Shown here piece by piece: positions 10,701 to 19,974 of a stretch of 64,000 nucleotides of DNA. Source of the DNA: Lates calcarifer (Eukaryota > Chordata > Actinopteri > Centropomidae); NCBI RefSeq assembly GCF_001640805.2, contig NC_066844.1:14685543-14749542 (forward strand), given 5' to 3'. The notes under the pieces were generated by a model. The model was given only the letters and a program-made list of their open reading frames with translations, was not told where the DNA came from and did no database searches. Within the stretch, counting starts at the first letter, position 1. Each line of letters begins with the position of its first letter. The position numbers and the translations under genes were made by a program.

Positions 10701-13555
10701 CTGTGTGTAAAGCCTGTGTGGCACAGGTTAATGATGCTGGAGGGATTAGGTAAAGCAGGAGGAGGGAGTGAGGGGGCTGGAGGAAGGGGGCAGAAACTGC
10801 AGTCTCATTACTGGCCTTGGAGCTGTCTCTCGAGGCCAACAGGTCTACCATTAGCCAGCAGCACTGGACAAGCCAGTCGGAGGCATGGACAATCAGGAAG
10901 ACAAAGGCTTAAATGCTGTACGTGTATGGCTATATATGTGTGTGTGTGTGTGTGTGCATTCCTCCTAAGTAATTACCTATGCATTAAACATACATCATTT
11001 ATGCCTGTCTTTGATCATGGCTGACAAAATGGTACAAATTAGCAGAGCTCATTATGGCGGCAACACTAATGTGAACAATACATGAGCCAACTAAACTGGA
11101 GAGAAACACTGGCTGTGGAGAGAGAGAGGGGGGAGAGGGCTCTGCTGCCAACAGCATACTGCAGGCAGAGGAAGATAAGATCCAGTTGAGATTATGGAAT
11201 TTGTGTCATTCTGGGTCAAATGAAAGGGAGTGTGAATGTAAGGATGACTCATATGCAAGCAAATAGCTCGGAATGTGAAAATGTAAAAATTCACCCTTTT
11301 GCATGTTGGCTTTGTCCCACATAAACCAAATCGCTTTACATCAAATAGAAAAAGGGAATCTTAGTCAAACAGTTTCTCTGTTATTTGTGCAGATGAGTTA
11401 ATTATCATAAACTTCCAAAAACATTCTGAGGGCTCACAGCTTAGTTAATAAAATTAGTGTTATGTTTGTTTTTAGCATTTTGAGGCTCGCTACTTTTCTT
11501 ACATGTGCTGTGATGCATTGGAGAAGGCAGAGCTGTACTGCGGGGCTGAGTCCTCTGGACCGTGAGGAGCAACGTGGCTCAGGACCATCATGACAGGACG
11601 GTGAGGGTACATCCTCTTGGACATACGGAAATAGTTGACGCTGTCGTTGGTAATGATGTCTGTCAGGTAGTCCTGTGGAGTGGGCAGACATTGTCTATCA
11701 GGTACTCGGTGAGTGACAGAAGAGACTAAAGGAGCAGATGTCAAGGTCTTACTGTTATGGGTCAGTGCCCATTACTGACTTGGCGTGAGTCAAAAAATAA
11801 TCCCAAAATCTACTAACTAAATAATGACCCACACTGGATTTGTTCAGACTGTTTATGCCTTTAAACACAGAGTGTCTTACTTCTGATGGATTAGAAATTA
11901 CAAACATGATGTTTTTTTTTTAAGTCCAATTTATTTATTTAGTAAATATAACATATGGTTACTGTAATAGTAATGCTTAAAAGTAATCGAAATACATTTT
12001 GTTTGACCTTTACTTTCATGCAGGGAATCATTTTAAAGGCAGGTACGTTATTTCTCAGAGAGAGAGAAATGCATTAATACCTTGGAGTAGACGCTGCTAT
12101 GCTTCTCTCGCACTCCGTTCCTGCAGAGGGTGTAGTTGTAGAAGCGGGAATTCTTCACCAGTGCTACCCATTCCTTCCAGCCAGGGGGCACATAGGAGCC
12201 ATTGTACTCATTCAAATACTTTCCAAAAAAGGCTGAGTGAGGAACAGACGAGCAGTGTGTTAATGGTGTCTTCGAGGCCCCAATGAATCTGTGAAACTTT
12301 CAACTTAAGCTACGGGTGTGAAGCTTCTTGTGTCAGACGTGCAGTGTTCACCTGTCCTGTAGCCAGAGTTGTTGAGGTGCACGGCGAAGGTGTGCGGCTC
12401 GTGATGCGCCTGCCACGAGGGTGAGGAGCAGTTTTCGTTGTTGGTGTAGGTGTGGTGGTTGTGCACGTACTTTCCTGTCAGGATGGAGGAGCGGGATGGG
12501 CAGCACATCGGCGTGGTGGAGAAAGCGTTTGAGAAATGCGTGCCACCCTTCTCCATGATGTGCCGCGTTTTGTTCATGGCCTGCATTGAACCTGGGAGAG
12601 AACAGTGGGAGAGAGAGGGGGTTGTGTGAAGGGATAGGAGGGTAGAGGAGATTCAAAGGCCATGGATTGAAATGAAAGGGACGCAGAGGGATATAAAGCA
12701 GTTGGAGAGAGAAAAAAAAGAGTGAGAGATTGAGGAAAAGAGAGAGGGTAAAGAGTGAAAAATATAAACATAGTGCATGAGGGGGTAAGAGCAAAAACCA
12801 TTATGGACCTGGTGAGAGAAAAAGAAGGGGGGAAATTAAATGAGGGGATAAATCTTTTTGGTAAAGTGTAACCCATTTGGATTCCTGTGTACTAAAAGCT
12901 TTTCAGGCTGATGGTGATTGTTTGGGGAAACAGATGCTTGACCATAAATTCCTGCTTTTCAATGGGAGTCTTCTCACTAGCGATCACAGGAGGACAAAGG
13001 ATGTCACCGAGGCCATTATGCAGCCACTCCAGTCCAATACGCCGCTAAAGGACTTAAGCGGGTAGGGAGATGGCCAGGGTTTGGCACCCGGACAATGGAA
13101 GCCATAGGCCGCCCTCATTTCATGCCAGCAATGGAGGAGTTGGCAAGGGGAGCACATGACTTTGAGTGGGCCAGTTGTTATGGTGCCAAGAGGCAGCATT
13201 AGGCTGACTTTCCCTTGTTGATGCTGTTGGATACACATGGAGAGAATATCCATACCCATGGGACGTGGACACAAAGCAAACAGAGAGAGGGACAGATGCA
13301 CAAACACACAGTAAAAAACACACAGAGGAAAGGATTAATGGAGGAAAATGTCTTACCCAGTTCTATGTCCTGATCGTCAGTGAGGATCAGGATGATGTTG
13401 GGCCGGATGTTGCGGATGTGGCGATCCCTCTGCAGGCGAGACCTGAGGCGATGTCCAGACAGGTAGCCAGAGCCCTGGGCCACAGGAAGCACTCCCACCA
13501 GGGCGAGAAGGAGCAGGAGAAGAGGGAGAGGGGCGGAGAGTACCCGCCCTGCCAT
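4157..13555 (-). CDS. sulf2: Extracellular sulfatase Sulf-2 (heparan sulfate 6-O-endosulfatase), 20 coding exons
   Basis: Sulfs are secreted or cell-surface endosulfatases that remove 6-O-sulfates from heparan sulfate and so tune Wnt, FGF, BMP and other ligand signalling. Coding blocks, in transcript order: 13357-13555, 12352-12591, 12081-12232, 11503-11672, 9733-9883, 9282-9457, 8999-9127, 8635-8691, 8349-8478, 7784-7991, 7049-7307, 6853-6949, 6638-6732, 6500-6556, 6238-6404, 5590-5732, 5289-5397, 5164-5197, 4600-4653, 4157-4187. They sum to 2,658 nt with every phase matching and no internal stop, giving 885 residues. Seen: signal peptide (about 1-28), TDDQD metal site (D60, D61), CCPSR motif (C96-R100), SDHG (D325, H326), basic hydrophilic domain (about 425-740), R549-W-A-R552 furin-type site, and C-terminal domain with tail GQIWEGW. 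Tracts such as [19 protein letters not shown] and [16 protein letters not shown] fit SULF2 better than SULF1. The fish paralogue (a or b) is unresolved. Confidence 0.97.
4509..4533. repeat. A25 homopolymer in sulf2 intron 19
   Basis: An uninterrupted run of 25 A on the plus strand, so U25 in the sulf2 pre-mRNA. Confidence 0.9.
4600..4653 (-). CDS. sulf2: sulf2 coding exon 19
   Basis: Encodes [18 protein letters not shown] plus the first two bases of leucine 876, matching human FQRRKWPEMKRPSSKSL. Of two possible AG acceptors, only the one before GCCAGTT fits the phase left by exon 18. Intron 18 upstream carries a (CA)n tract at 4734-4760. Confidence 0.92.
4734..4760. repeat. (CA)13 microsatellite in sulf2 intron 18
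   Basis: The perfect CA run is embedded in a wider CA-rich stretch (4686-4825), within about 100 bp of the exon 19 acceptor. In the transcript it is a (UG)n tract, a sequence bound by TDP-43/CELF-type splicing factors. Confidence 0.9.
5164..5197 (-). CDS. sulf2: sulf2 microexon 18 (34 bp)
   Basis: Encodes [11 protein letters not shown] plus two bases of the next arginine codon, corresponding to human KDGGSYEQYR. The acceptor is a clear pyrimidine tract (cttcctttcag) and the donor gtattt is followed by a T-rich run. Its length is not a multiple of three, so skipping would shift the frame. Confidence 0.88.
5289..5397 (-). CDS. sulf2: sulf2 coding exon 17
   Basis: Encodes residues 811-846: [19 protein letters not shown] then [17 protein letters not shown]. 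It aligns with human LMNAVNTLDRDVLNQLHVQL and RSCKGYKQCNPR. Phase 1 out, donor gtgagt. Confidence 0.95.
5590..5732 (-). CDS. sulf2: sulf2 coding exon 16
   Basis: Encodes residues 763-810: [47 protein letters not shown]. This is the most conserved part of the Sulf C-terminal domain, with its cysteines intact. Donor gtattt, phase 0. Confidence 0.96.
5861..6210 (+). mobile_element. Teleost interspersed repeat, copy 1 (about 350 bp), in sulf2 intron 15
   Basis: It begins with CCATCCATCC, continues through gtcgcgggggcggggggg, ctggagcctatcccagctgt, cgccagtccatcacagggcc and gcatgtctttggactatgag, and ends gcaccaccacgccaccc. I recognise these landmarks as a repeat found all over fish genomes. A second copy in the opposite orientation lies at about 23022-23265. 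It has no coding capacity. I do not assign it to a named family. It occupies most of intron 15. Confidence 0.85.
6238..6404 (-). CDS. sulf2: sulf2 coding exon 15: basic helix and start of C-terminal domain
   Basis: Encodes residues 707-762. A basic run [17 protein letters not shown] (719-735) is followed by [20 protein letters not shown] and QTAPFWT, which opens the conserved Sulf C-terminal domain. The donor lies 27 bp from an inserted teleost repeat (5861-6210). Confidence 0.95.
6500..6556 (-). CDS. sulf2: sulf2 coding exon 14 (57 bp, divergent)
   Basis: Encodes residues 688-706: [19 protein letters not shown]. The SY start matches human ISYHTQ, but the remainder is shorter and different. 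It is supported by canonical splice sites and by being the only frame that connects exons 13 and 15. Confidence 0.85.
6638..6732 (-). CDS. sulf2: sulf2 coding exon 13
   Basis: Encodes residues 657-687: [31 protein letters not shown]. This is the coiled-coil-like and basic stretch near the end of the hydrophilic domain, highly conserved in Sulfs. Donor gtgaga, phase 2. Confidence 0.95.
6853..6949 (-). CDS. sulf2: sulf2 coding exon 12
   Basis: Encodes residues 624-656: [17 protein letters not shown] then [15 protein letters not shown]. The second part is almost identical to human SULF2. Donor gtactg, phase 0. Confidence 0.95.
7049..7307 (-). CDS. sulf2: sulf2 coding exon 11: furin-type site and acidic Ser-Gly
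   Basis: Encodes residues 538-623. [16 protein letters not shown] aligns with human SIRSVAIEVDGR, and R549-x-x-R552 before S553 matches the position where human SULF2 is cut by furin. Further on, [12 protein letters not shown] places S599-G600 in an acidic context, aligned with human DGGDFSGTG, the reported chondroitin-sulfate attachment region. Between these sites the sequence is poorly conserved. Confidence 0.93.
7784..7991 (-). CDS. sulf2: sulf2 coding exon 10: variable hydrophilic domain
   Basis: Encodes residues 469-537. It starts with the conserved [19 protein letters not shown], then diverges from mammals through a Ser/Asn-rich stretch and SCDCGDVG. It ends in a basic cluster (K529-R532 and K536-K537) that is likely to contact heparan sulfate. 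The last base joins exon 11 to make a lysine codon. Confidence 0.92.
8349..8478 (-). CDS. sulf2: sulf2 coding exon 9
   Basis: Encodes residues 425-468: [43 protein letters not shown]. This is the beginning of the Sulf hydrophilic domain and is nearly identical to human SULF2 over [15 protein letters not shown]. It ends in phase 0 with donor gtatct. Confidence 0.95.
8635..8691 (-). CDS. sulf2: sulf2 coding exon 8 (57 bp)
   Basis: A short exon for residues 406-424: [19 protein letters not shown]. It marks the end of the catalytic domain and the start of the basic hydrophilic region. It enters and leaves in phase 2, so it keeps the frame whether included or skipped. Confidence 0.93.
8999..9127 (-). 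CDS. sulf2: sulf2 coding exon 7
   Basis: Encodes residues 363-405: [40 protein letters not shown]. The final DTDRPVNR (completed by exon 8) is closer to SULF2 (DTERPVNR) than to SULF1 (DPEKPGNR). Confidence 0.95.
9282..9457 (-). CDS. sulf2: sulf2 coding exon 6: second metal-binding segment
   Basis: Encodes residues 305-362. It contains [13 protein letters not shown], with D325 and H326 the expected calcium-coordinating and active-site residues, then [17 protein letters not shown]. Human SULF2 has YTADHGYH, so only the flanking alanine has changed to serine. Confidence 0.95.
9733..9883 (-). CDS. sulf2: sulf2 coding exon 5
   Basis: Encodes residues 254-304: [45 protein letters not shown]. This matches the catalytic-domain segment shared by all Sulfs. 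Phase 2 in, phase 0 out, donor gtaggc. Confidence 0.95.
9884..11502 (-). other. sulf2: sulf2 intron 4 (1,619 bp)
   Basis: This is the largest intron inside the coding region. It contains a (TG)10 tract at 10937-10956 and no conserved exon that I can see. A 183-codon open frame on the opposite strand (10473-11024) runs through this microsatellite and has no recognisable domain, so I treat it as chance. Confidence 0.85.
11503..11672 (-). CDS. sulf2: sulf2 coding exon 4
   Basis: Encodes residues 198-253, beginning [15 protein letters not shown] and ending SNASQH. It contains [12 protein letters not shown] and [15 protein letters not shown], a strongly conserved part of the catalytic fold. The acceptor has a good pyrimidine tract, and the donor gtaaga leaves phase 2. 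Confidence 0.95.
12081..12232 (-). CDS. sulf2: sulf2 coding exon 3
   Basis: Encodes residues 147-197 ([18 protein letters not shown] through [13 protein letters not shown]). Three N-x-S/T sequons are visible (NGS, NSR is not one, NYT). Human SULF2 has GSDYSK where this protein has SSVYSK. It ends in phase 0 with donor gtatta. Confidence 0.94.
12352..12591 (-). CDS. sulf2: sulf2 coding exon 2: formylglycine active site
   Basis: Encodes residues 67-146. It carries [15 protein letters not shown], the C-x-P-S-R sulfatase signature in which the first cysteine (C96) is expected to be converted to formylglycine, followed by [18 protein letters not shown]. All core catalytic residues of the motif are present, so the enzyme looks active. 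Acceptor and donor (gtgaac) are canonical. Confidence 0.95.
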
Positions 13556-13626
13556 CGCGCTACCCTGCCGTCACCTCTTCAGTTCTTCGTTTTCGCACAC
13601 AGGAGTCTGCTGCTCCCTCACACGAC
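13357..13626 (-). CDS. sulf2: sulf2 coding exon 1: 5'UTR end, start codon, signal peptide
   Basis: The exon opens after an acceptor (ctctcag) at 13627, so at least one non-coding exon lies upstream. Bases 13556-13626 are 5'UTR and the ATG is 13553-13555, with G at -3 and +4 (strong Kozak). It encodes residues 1-66: a leucine-rich signal peptide to about residue 28, a short basic stretch, then [15 protein letters not shown], whose aspartates D60 and D61 are calcium ligands in sulfatases. The donor is gtaaga and the exon ends in phase 1. Confidence 0.93.
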
Positions 13627-16600
13627 CTGAGAGACAAGACACAGAGGGAGACTGATAAAAATAAAATACACGCTCATGGACACACACGAAACACTGGTAA
13701 AAAAAAATAGCAGATGCAAGCCTTGCACAGCCATTACAGGGTGCTCTTCCGTACAAATGCACCCGTTTGGGCTGAGCTCAGCTCGTTAATCAATCATTAA
13801 TGATGCATTAGAGTGGTGTCATTGGCTGGGTGTAATGATCTCTGGTGATGAGCACATGGCTGCCAGGCTGGGGCTAATGGGCCTGGGCCTGGGGCCAGCT
13901 CAGGCCTCACCTCCCCCTGAGAGGGTTAGGATAGATATGAGGGATGAAGGGAGGTGGGGTGGGAGGCGGGGTAGGGAGCAGAGGTGAAGGAGAAAGACAG
14001 AAGAAGAGAGGATGAGAGGAGGAAAATGAAGACAGGGGTCAATGAGCAGGACAACAATGTGAAGACAGAAAAGGATTCCAGTTTTAAAGATTTAGATAGC
14101 ACTGACTTCACATGACACCAAGTCAACACACAGTGTGGAGCAGAAAAATACTTAGGTTCCTGTAAAAATGAAAGCAGAAAAAAAATATTGCTGCAATATC
14201 TCTGAGGTAAACAGGGGCAAACTGCCTCTAGATGTGCAGAAAATTACAAATTCTTCTCTCCTCTAAAGTTTAACAATTGGAGTCAACTATGTGTTAAATA
14301 GAGCTTTTTCTTAATTAATCTCTACATGCAGTTCACCAAAATTACACTACAATCCTATTAGCTCTATAATAACTCGTCCTCATTAACAGTATATCCCCCC
14401 TGAGTTTACCATGGCAACTGTTGGTTATGCTCTCTGCAAACACACAGCAGCAGTTACCTGACTTTTTCATCTTAAGCACAACCTGCAATTACAGTGTAAC
14501 TCCAACAGTGACTGCAGAATCCAACAAAAACAAAACAAAGCAATAGATACAACTGTTTGTAATTTAGATAGCTACTGTTCAGCTCTGTTCCACTACATGT
14601 GAATAAATATCAGTACATAGAGCAAGAACCTGTCTTATAAATATATTACATTGCAAAGACTGTAACTTTAAAACAAAGGTAATTAAACACTGCATAGAAC
14701 ATATATACGTATTAATAAATGGGCTTTCAAATAAAAGCCAACTTAATTAACTAAAACTTTATTCCATGTTCCTTTCATTGAGCTGTTAGATGACATAACT
14801 TTGTTAAAGACAAATACTGAATGTTACTGAAACACATAATCAGAGCAGCCACACACCCCAGTGACCATAATCATAAACATGGTTTACAAGCAGCAGTGAA
14901 TACCTCGCCACCACTGAGATGCTCCACTGTCACCGAGAGGTGGGGGATTTGGGCATGTGTGCGTGTTTGTGAGTCCACAAGGAGTTTGTGGCCAGAGCAA
15001 TCCTGGTTTGAAGATGAAGACAATAACAACAACACATCTGAAAGCTCTCTCTGTTGGGACTAGAGCTCCTGCATAACAACAACCTGGCTGGAAAATAAGC
15101 AGAAACAAGCAAACACAAATGCAACAGTGCCTGAATGCACATGTGCACAACTGATGCACTTATCAAAGACAGGATGAAGCCATCAAAAGAAAAAGTCTAA
15201 AATGCATTAATCATTTAAGGGATGAGATTATTACAAGGGGAACTTTACGCACGCAGAGTCACAACAGATGGGGTAATTGTGAGCTGAATGTAGCAGAGCT
15301 CCTCTCTAACATAAAGCTCCTTGTTCCTCCCTAGTCTACACTGTTGTCCAGATTGTGCTCATTAAGGTCTTCCCTATCACACAAACACCCACACATGTCC
15401 TTCATCCTCCTCCATGGCTTTGCTTTGCACTAAAAGCACAAACCTACACGCGCAAATACACACCACGAGCATGTGAATATGTGCATACACACACACACAC
15501 AAACACAAAACACAAAGCAAAATGTACAGCGGCAGCTGGGTTTGCTCTGGTTTCCTGCTCCCAGGGCATGTGGTTCTTCCCTGGAGGACCACATGAGCTC
15601 TGACCCAGGGCGCAATGCGTCTTGAAATTGTCCTTGCTTCTTTTTTTTGTGCGCTCTCCCTGCCTGCATCCTTCTGTTATATCTAGCATGGGAACAGACA
15701 CTAACAGCAACAAGAAAATCCACAAGTAAAAAAAAAAAAGGGTGAACACATTTAACCAGCTCTGACTGCATTCAACAGTTATTACCTCACCACCAAAATG
15801 GATTCCAGGACATCTACAGTGAATAAAGAATAGATCCAGTGTGCTCAGATTAAGCTAGTCCTCCGCCACTGGCCCTTCTTTTAGAGTGCTTTGCGGTGTG
15901 GAAGGTACAGCGCTTCCCTTTGATAGTTGTTTATCTGTTCAAAAAGCTGATGTGGGCAAAACCCATCAAGGAAGAGAACCAAATATAGTCCTGATTTACA
16001 AGAAAACATCCAGCTCGATTTTACACACTGAACTATCAATAGCCAAGTATGTAAATGCTGTGTTATTGACATGCTATGGTGGTGGATATTTCCTGACATT
16101 ACTCCCGTGAGGCCTTCCTCCTTCCCCCCTGATACTGAGGACTAATTAGATTTTCAGGCTTTTATCAGCTCTAACTGACACATACAGTCCTTTCTTTCCA
16201 GTTTGCTCTCTCCCTCTCTCTTTTATCTGCCTGTATTCTTTATCTCTCTGGGTGGCAGAAGCTACACGAAACCACAAAGGAAAAAGCAGAGAAAACCATA
16301 ACGTCCAAACAGACAGAAGCCATTATACCTTGAAGATGTGTGGAAAAACAGAGATGGACAACCGTTAGGAAACAGCTGTACTTAGCCAAGCCGTTCTCAG
16401 TCTCCAACAACATGACCAGTGTGATGGTTTGGACACATTCATAATGCAAGGCGAGCCATGTTGTTTCTGTAAACTGGGATGATTTAGCGCTCGTTTTTCC
16501 TGACAGAGCTCTGCCCACATCAGCTTTTTGCACTAAGTGAACTGCGAAACGACAATGCTGATTCAGCCGGATAAGATGGAATGAAAGAGGAATTTTTGCC

Positions 16601-19600
16601 ATTTAGACAGAAGCACGAGACAACATGAGTAAATATCACTCTCAGCAAAACTCATTAAAGGCTGGGGGCTCGGAGAGGAAGGGCTGGGAAGTAAGCTAGC
16701 AGAATATTAGATCATAGGGAATAAACTTCTAAAAGCATGTTTGAGGACCAAGGATCATCTAAAATTATACTAATGCCAAGTGATACCTGGAAGTCAGAAC
16801 AGAGGAGGAAAGTTTTGCTCTTCAGTCACTCGCTTGTAAAGAGGCTTTAAGAGACAGCAACACAGCATCACCAAATAAAAACTTAATGCTGTCCATCTTT
16901 TATTGATAAGACTGAATTATAAATGCCAGTGACAACAGAGCTAGCCATGTCACAGCATGGGCATGATGGTAAGATGGTGGCAAGAGTGGAGGGATGAAAA
17001 CACACACCAGATCGACAGACAGATACGTTACACTGCCCAACAACACACATCTGTACTTCAAGTACCACAGTTCAAGTGAGGCAGCGAGGAAGCTGAGAGA
17101 GTGCTTGATAAATCTTCCAAAGACTTCGCAGAGGCGTTAATGTACTTTTTCCCCTATAAATAAAACACCTTGGGCTTTGAAACAGGCATAAAGTCTGATT
17201 CATCCAATCTGCAGCCCCCTGAGAAGGCATGAAACACACACAGAATATGAGAAAGCCCAGGAAAAAAAAACAGACATTTATTACATATTGAAGGAGGACG
17301 AGTCATGGCGTACACTTGCAATTTAATCAGCGGTGTCCCATAATGCATATGAAATATGGAGGCGAAAGCCCACAAGCTCGAAGCCAAACTCCTGGGTTCT
17401 CTATCACAAACGTTCTGAGACAGAGAGAGATGGAAAGAAAAAAATGGAGGAAGTGTGAGAAAGGGAAAGAACCTCTAGGCATACAGTCTGGAGAGAACAA
17501 AGCTTGAGCACTTCCATTGCAGATGGATTTTTCCCAAACATGAAAACTAGATTCACAGACCAAGGCTTTCATATAAAACAGAACAGAATAAAACAGAATG
17601 AGGTAGCAGAGAACCTCCAAATCTCCTCTGCGTCATTCCTTGACACACAAATTTGCCATCCGCTGTATTCTAGTGCTGGAAGACATAAAGGAAGTGGCTA
17701 GGAAAGTTTAAATAGACACATCCAGTGCTGAATGTGGCTTGCTGCAACACTATCAAGCCAATCCCTTTGGTCATAATTGAGGCTGGCAGGGCTTTGCTAA
17801 TGTGTGACTTTGTTCCCATTGGCCTGCCTCGCTCTGAACAGAATGTGCAAAATCTCCAAGGACCCTTGAATTTACCAACAAAAGTTGGCATTCAGATGCA
17901 AATTCTGCAATGGTATGCATCTATGTGAGAGTAACTTTCTCTCAGAGAAGTTTATGTGTGTTTGTGTGTGTGTGTGTGCGCGCATGCATGCTTGTGTGTG
18001 TGTGTGACTATGTGTCAGTGGAAGGAGGGGTTTGCAATTCTCAATACAGTATGGAATGCTTTTTTCATGATAATAAGAAGCCATGGTTTGCTGCTATCCT
18101 TCATCTATCATTCTCTGCTTGCAAATCTCTGCTCCACCACCAGAATCTGGAAAAACACTGCAACAAAATCATTATTTTCAATCAGGCTTGTCAATCTCAT
18201 ACTAAATGACAAAATATGTTCCTCCACAGCGTATTCTAGGGTACCAGTGTGAACTGTTGGTGTCTTATAGTACACAAGAAAACAAGCACTGCTGTCTGGT
18301 GTTCTTTGTGTGCTTCTACCCACAACTTTACCTTTTGCACTGTAAGAATGTTCCTGCTTTAGTACTAAATGTAAACATAGGTAGATTTAAGCTGCTCCAA
18401 CCAGTGACCAATGCTGTCGTTTCCCAAGAGAAGATAGTCCATGACAGGTGCTTTAAACATCTTGGTAGTACAGCTGCGTCCTGTATGATCTGCTCTGCCA
18501 ATGACCTCTAACTAACAGCTTATCAGTTATTAATGTTGGCTTGATGACATCTAAAACAATGGCTCCTTTAACAGGTCAGCACAGTCTGTCCAAACTCTCC
18601 AGTCCCTGGCTGATAACCCTGAAATCATATTCAATAACTCTTTAACTGCTCTTTGGTTTAAAACAGCACCTCCACATTCTTTTGACAAATGTGCCTTTAC
18701 TTCCTAATAACTAACTTTAATAGTTGAGAATGACAAGAGATAATGCGGAGGCTGATCCCATTCACCGGGAAGATTTAATTTAGATTTCCCTCAGGTTCCG
18801 ATAAGCTTGGCACTCTGCAGACATTCTGAGATGACAGTCAGAACCTGCACAGCAATTTTCTCTTTGAATACACAGACACAAAAGAGCATGGTTAGACTTT
18901 AAAAGAGAGGAAAATGAGATTTCTGCTGCGATGAGGAGACTCAAGTGCGAAATATTTCTTTCTGCACTTACCGTTAAACTATTTGCCTCTACATTTGTGT
19001 GTGTTTCTCTTCTTGTTTATACAATATATTCATCCCTAACCTTTAATACCATGTGGAATGTGCTGCCTAGACAGTGAAATATGAATGAGTGTAATTTTAG
19101 TACTTAACACATCATTAATCCTGCAGTGAGTCTGGTGCCCTGAGAAAAGGGGTGAAGCTGTGATGTGTTCTGACTGGAAAGAACACACTCATGCAAACAC
19201 ACACACACACACTGCAACTTATCTTATATGTACCTTCATTTGTTTGTGTATTTTTCTCCAGCAGATTTTCCTGGGTACGCCTTTTAAATGATTTGGGCAA
19301 GGTACCTAAGTTCCAATTAAGTGATATCTTAGCCAGGTCGATAAAGAAATGGTTTTCCCAGTTTGTTTTGGCACAGAACCTGACTGGCCTGCATAGATCC
19401 CTGACCTCATCTCTATCCAACACCTTGGGGATGAAATGGAGCAGTGACTGTGAAGGAGGACTTATCACCCAACATCAGTGTCTGACCTCACTTATGCACT
19501 TCTGACTGAATGGGAGCAATTCTTTGAAGCAAGGTTTCAACATCTTGTGAAAAACCTTCCTGGAATAGTGGAGGCTGTTTTCTCAGCATGTTACATACTT

Positions 19601-19941
19601 TTGGCTATTTAGACTTCCCCTCTGATTGGTGATATGGTGTAAATAATATTCATGAAGTAGTACGTAAGTAGAAGTAACATGGAAGTAGGGTAATAAACTG
19701 ATAAATTATGAATGCAAACACACACACAGAGCAGAGAGAGAGAGAGAGAAACTGTCCTCAGGAGTCATTTTCTGGTAGTCACAAAGACATGATCGCAGAC
19801 TTAGAGCAGGGGGTAAAAAATTATCTCCATCTCTGCAACTCCATAATCCACAGGGCCCATTATCTTATAAATGGTTTCAACACGAGAGTGATGGGATGCT
19901 GGGAAAATTTGGTGGAAAAAAATATGAGGGTGAGGGAGAGG

Positions 19942-19974
<33 letters not shown>

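Noticed and set aside
10473..11024. 183-codon plus-strand frame inside sulf2 intron 4
   Set aside because: Low-complexity Gly-rich and Cys-Val repeat content from a TG microsatellite, no domain, antisense to an intron.
13199..13356. Frame continuing from sulf2 exon 1 into intron 1, giving a 118-residue protein
   Set aside because: The consensus donor at 13351-13356 splices in phase to exon 2, and the continuation has no homology. It is intron read-through.
4157..13555. Assignment to sulf1 instead of sulf2
   Set aside because: Diagnostic stretches ([36 protein letters not shown], the furin region) match SULF2 better.
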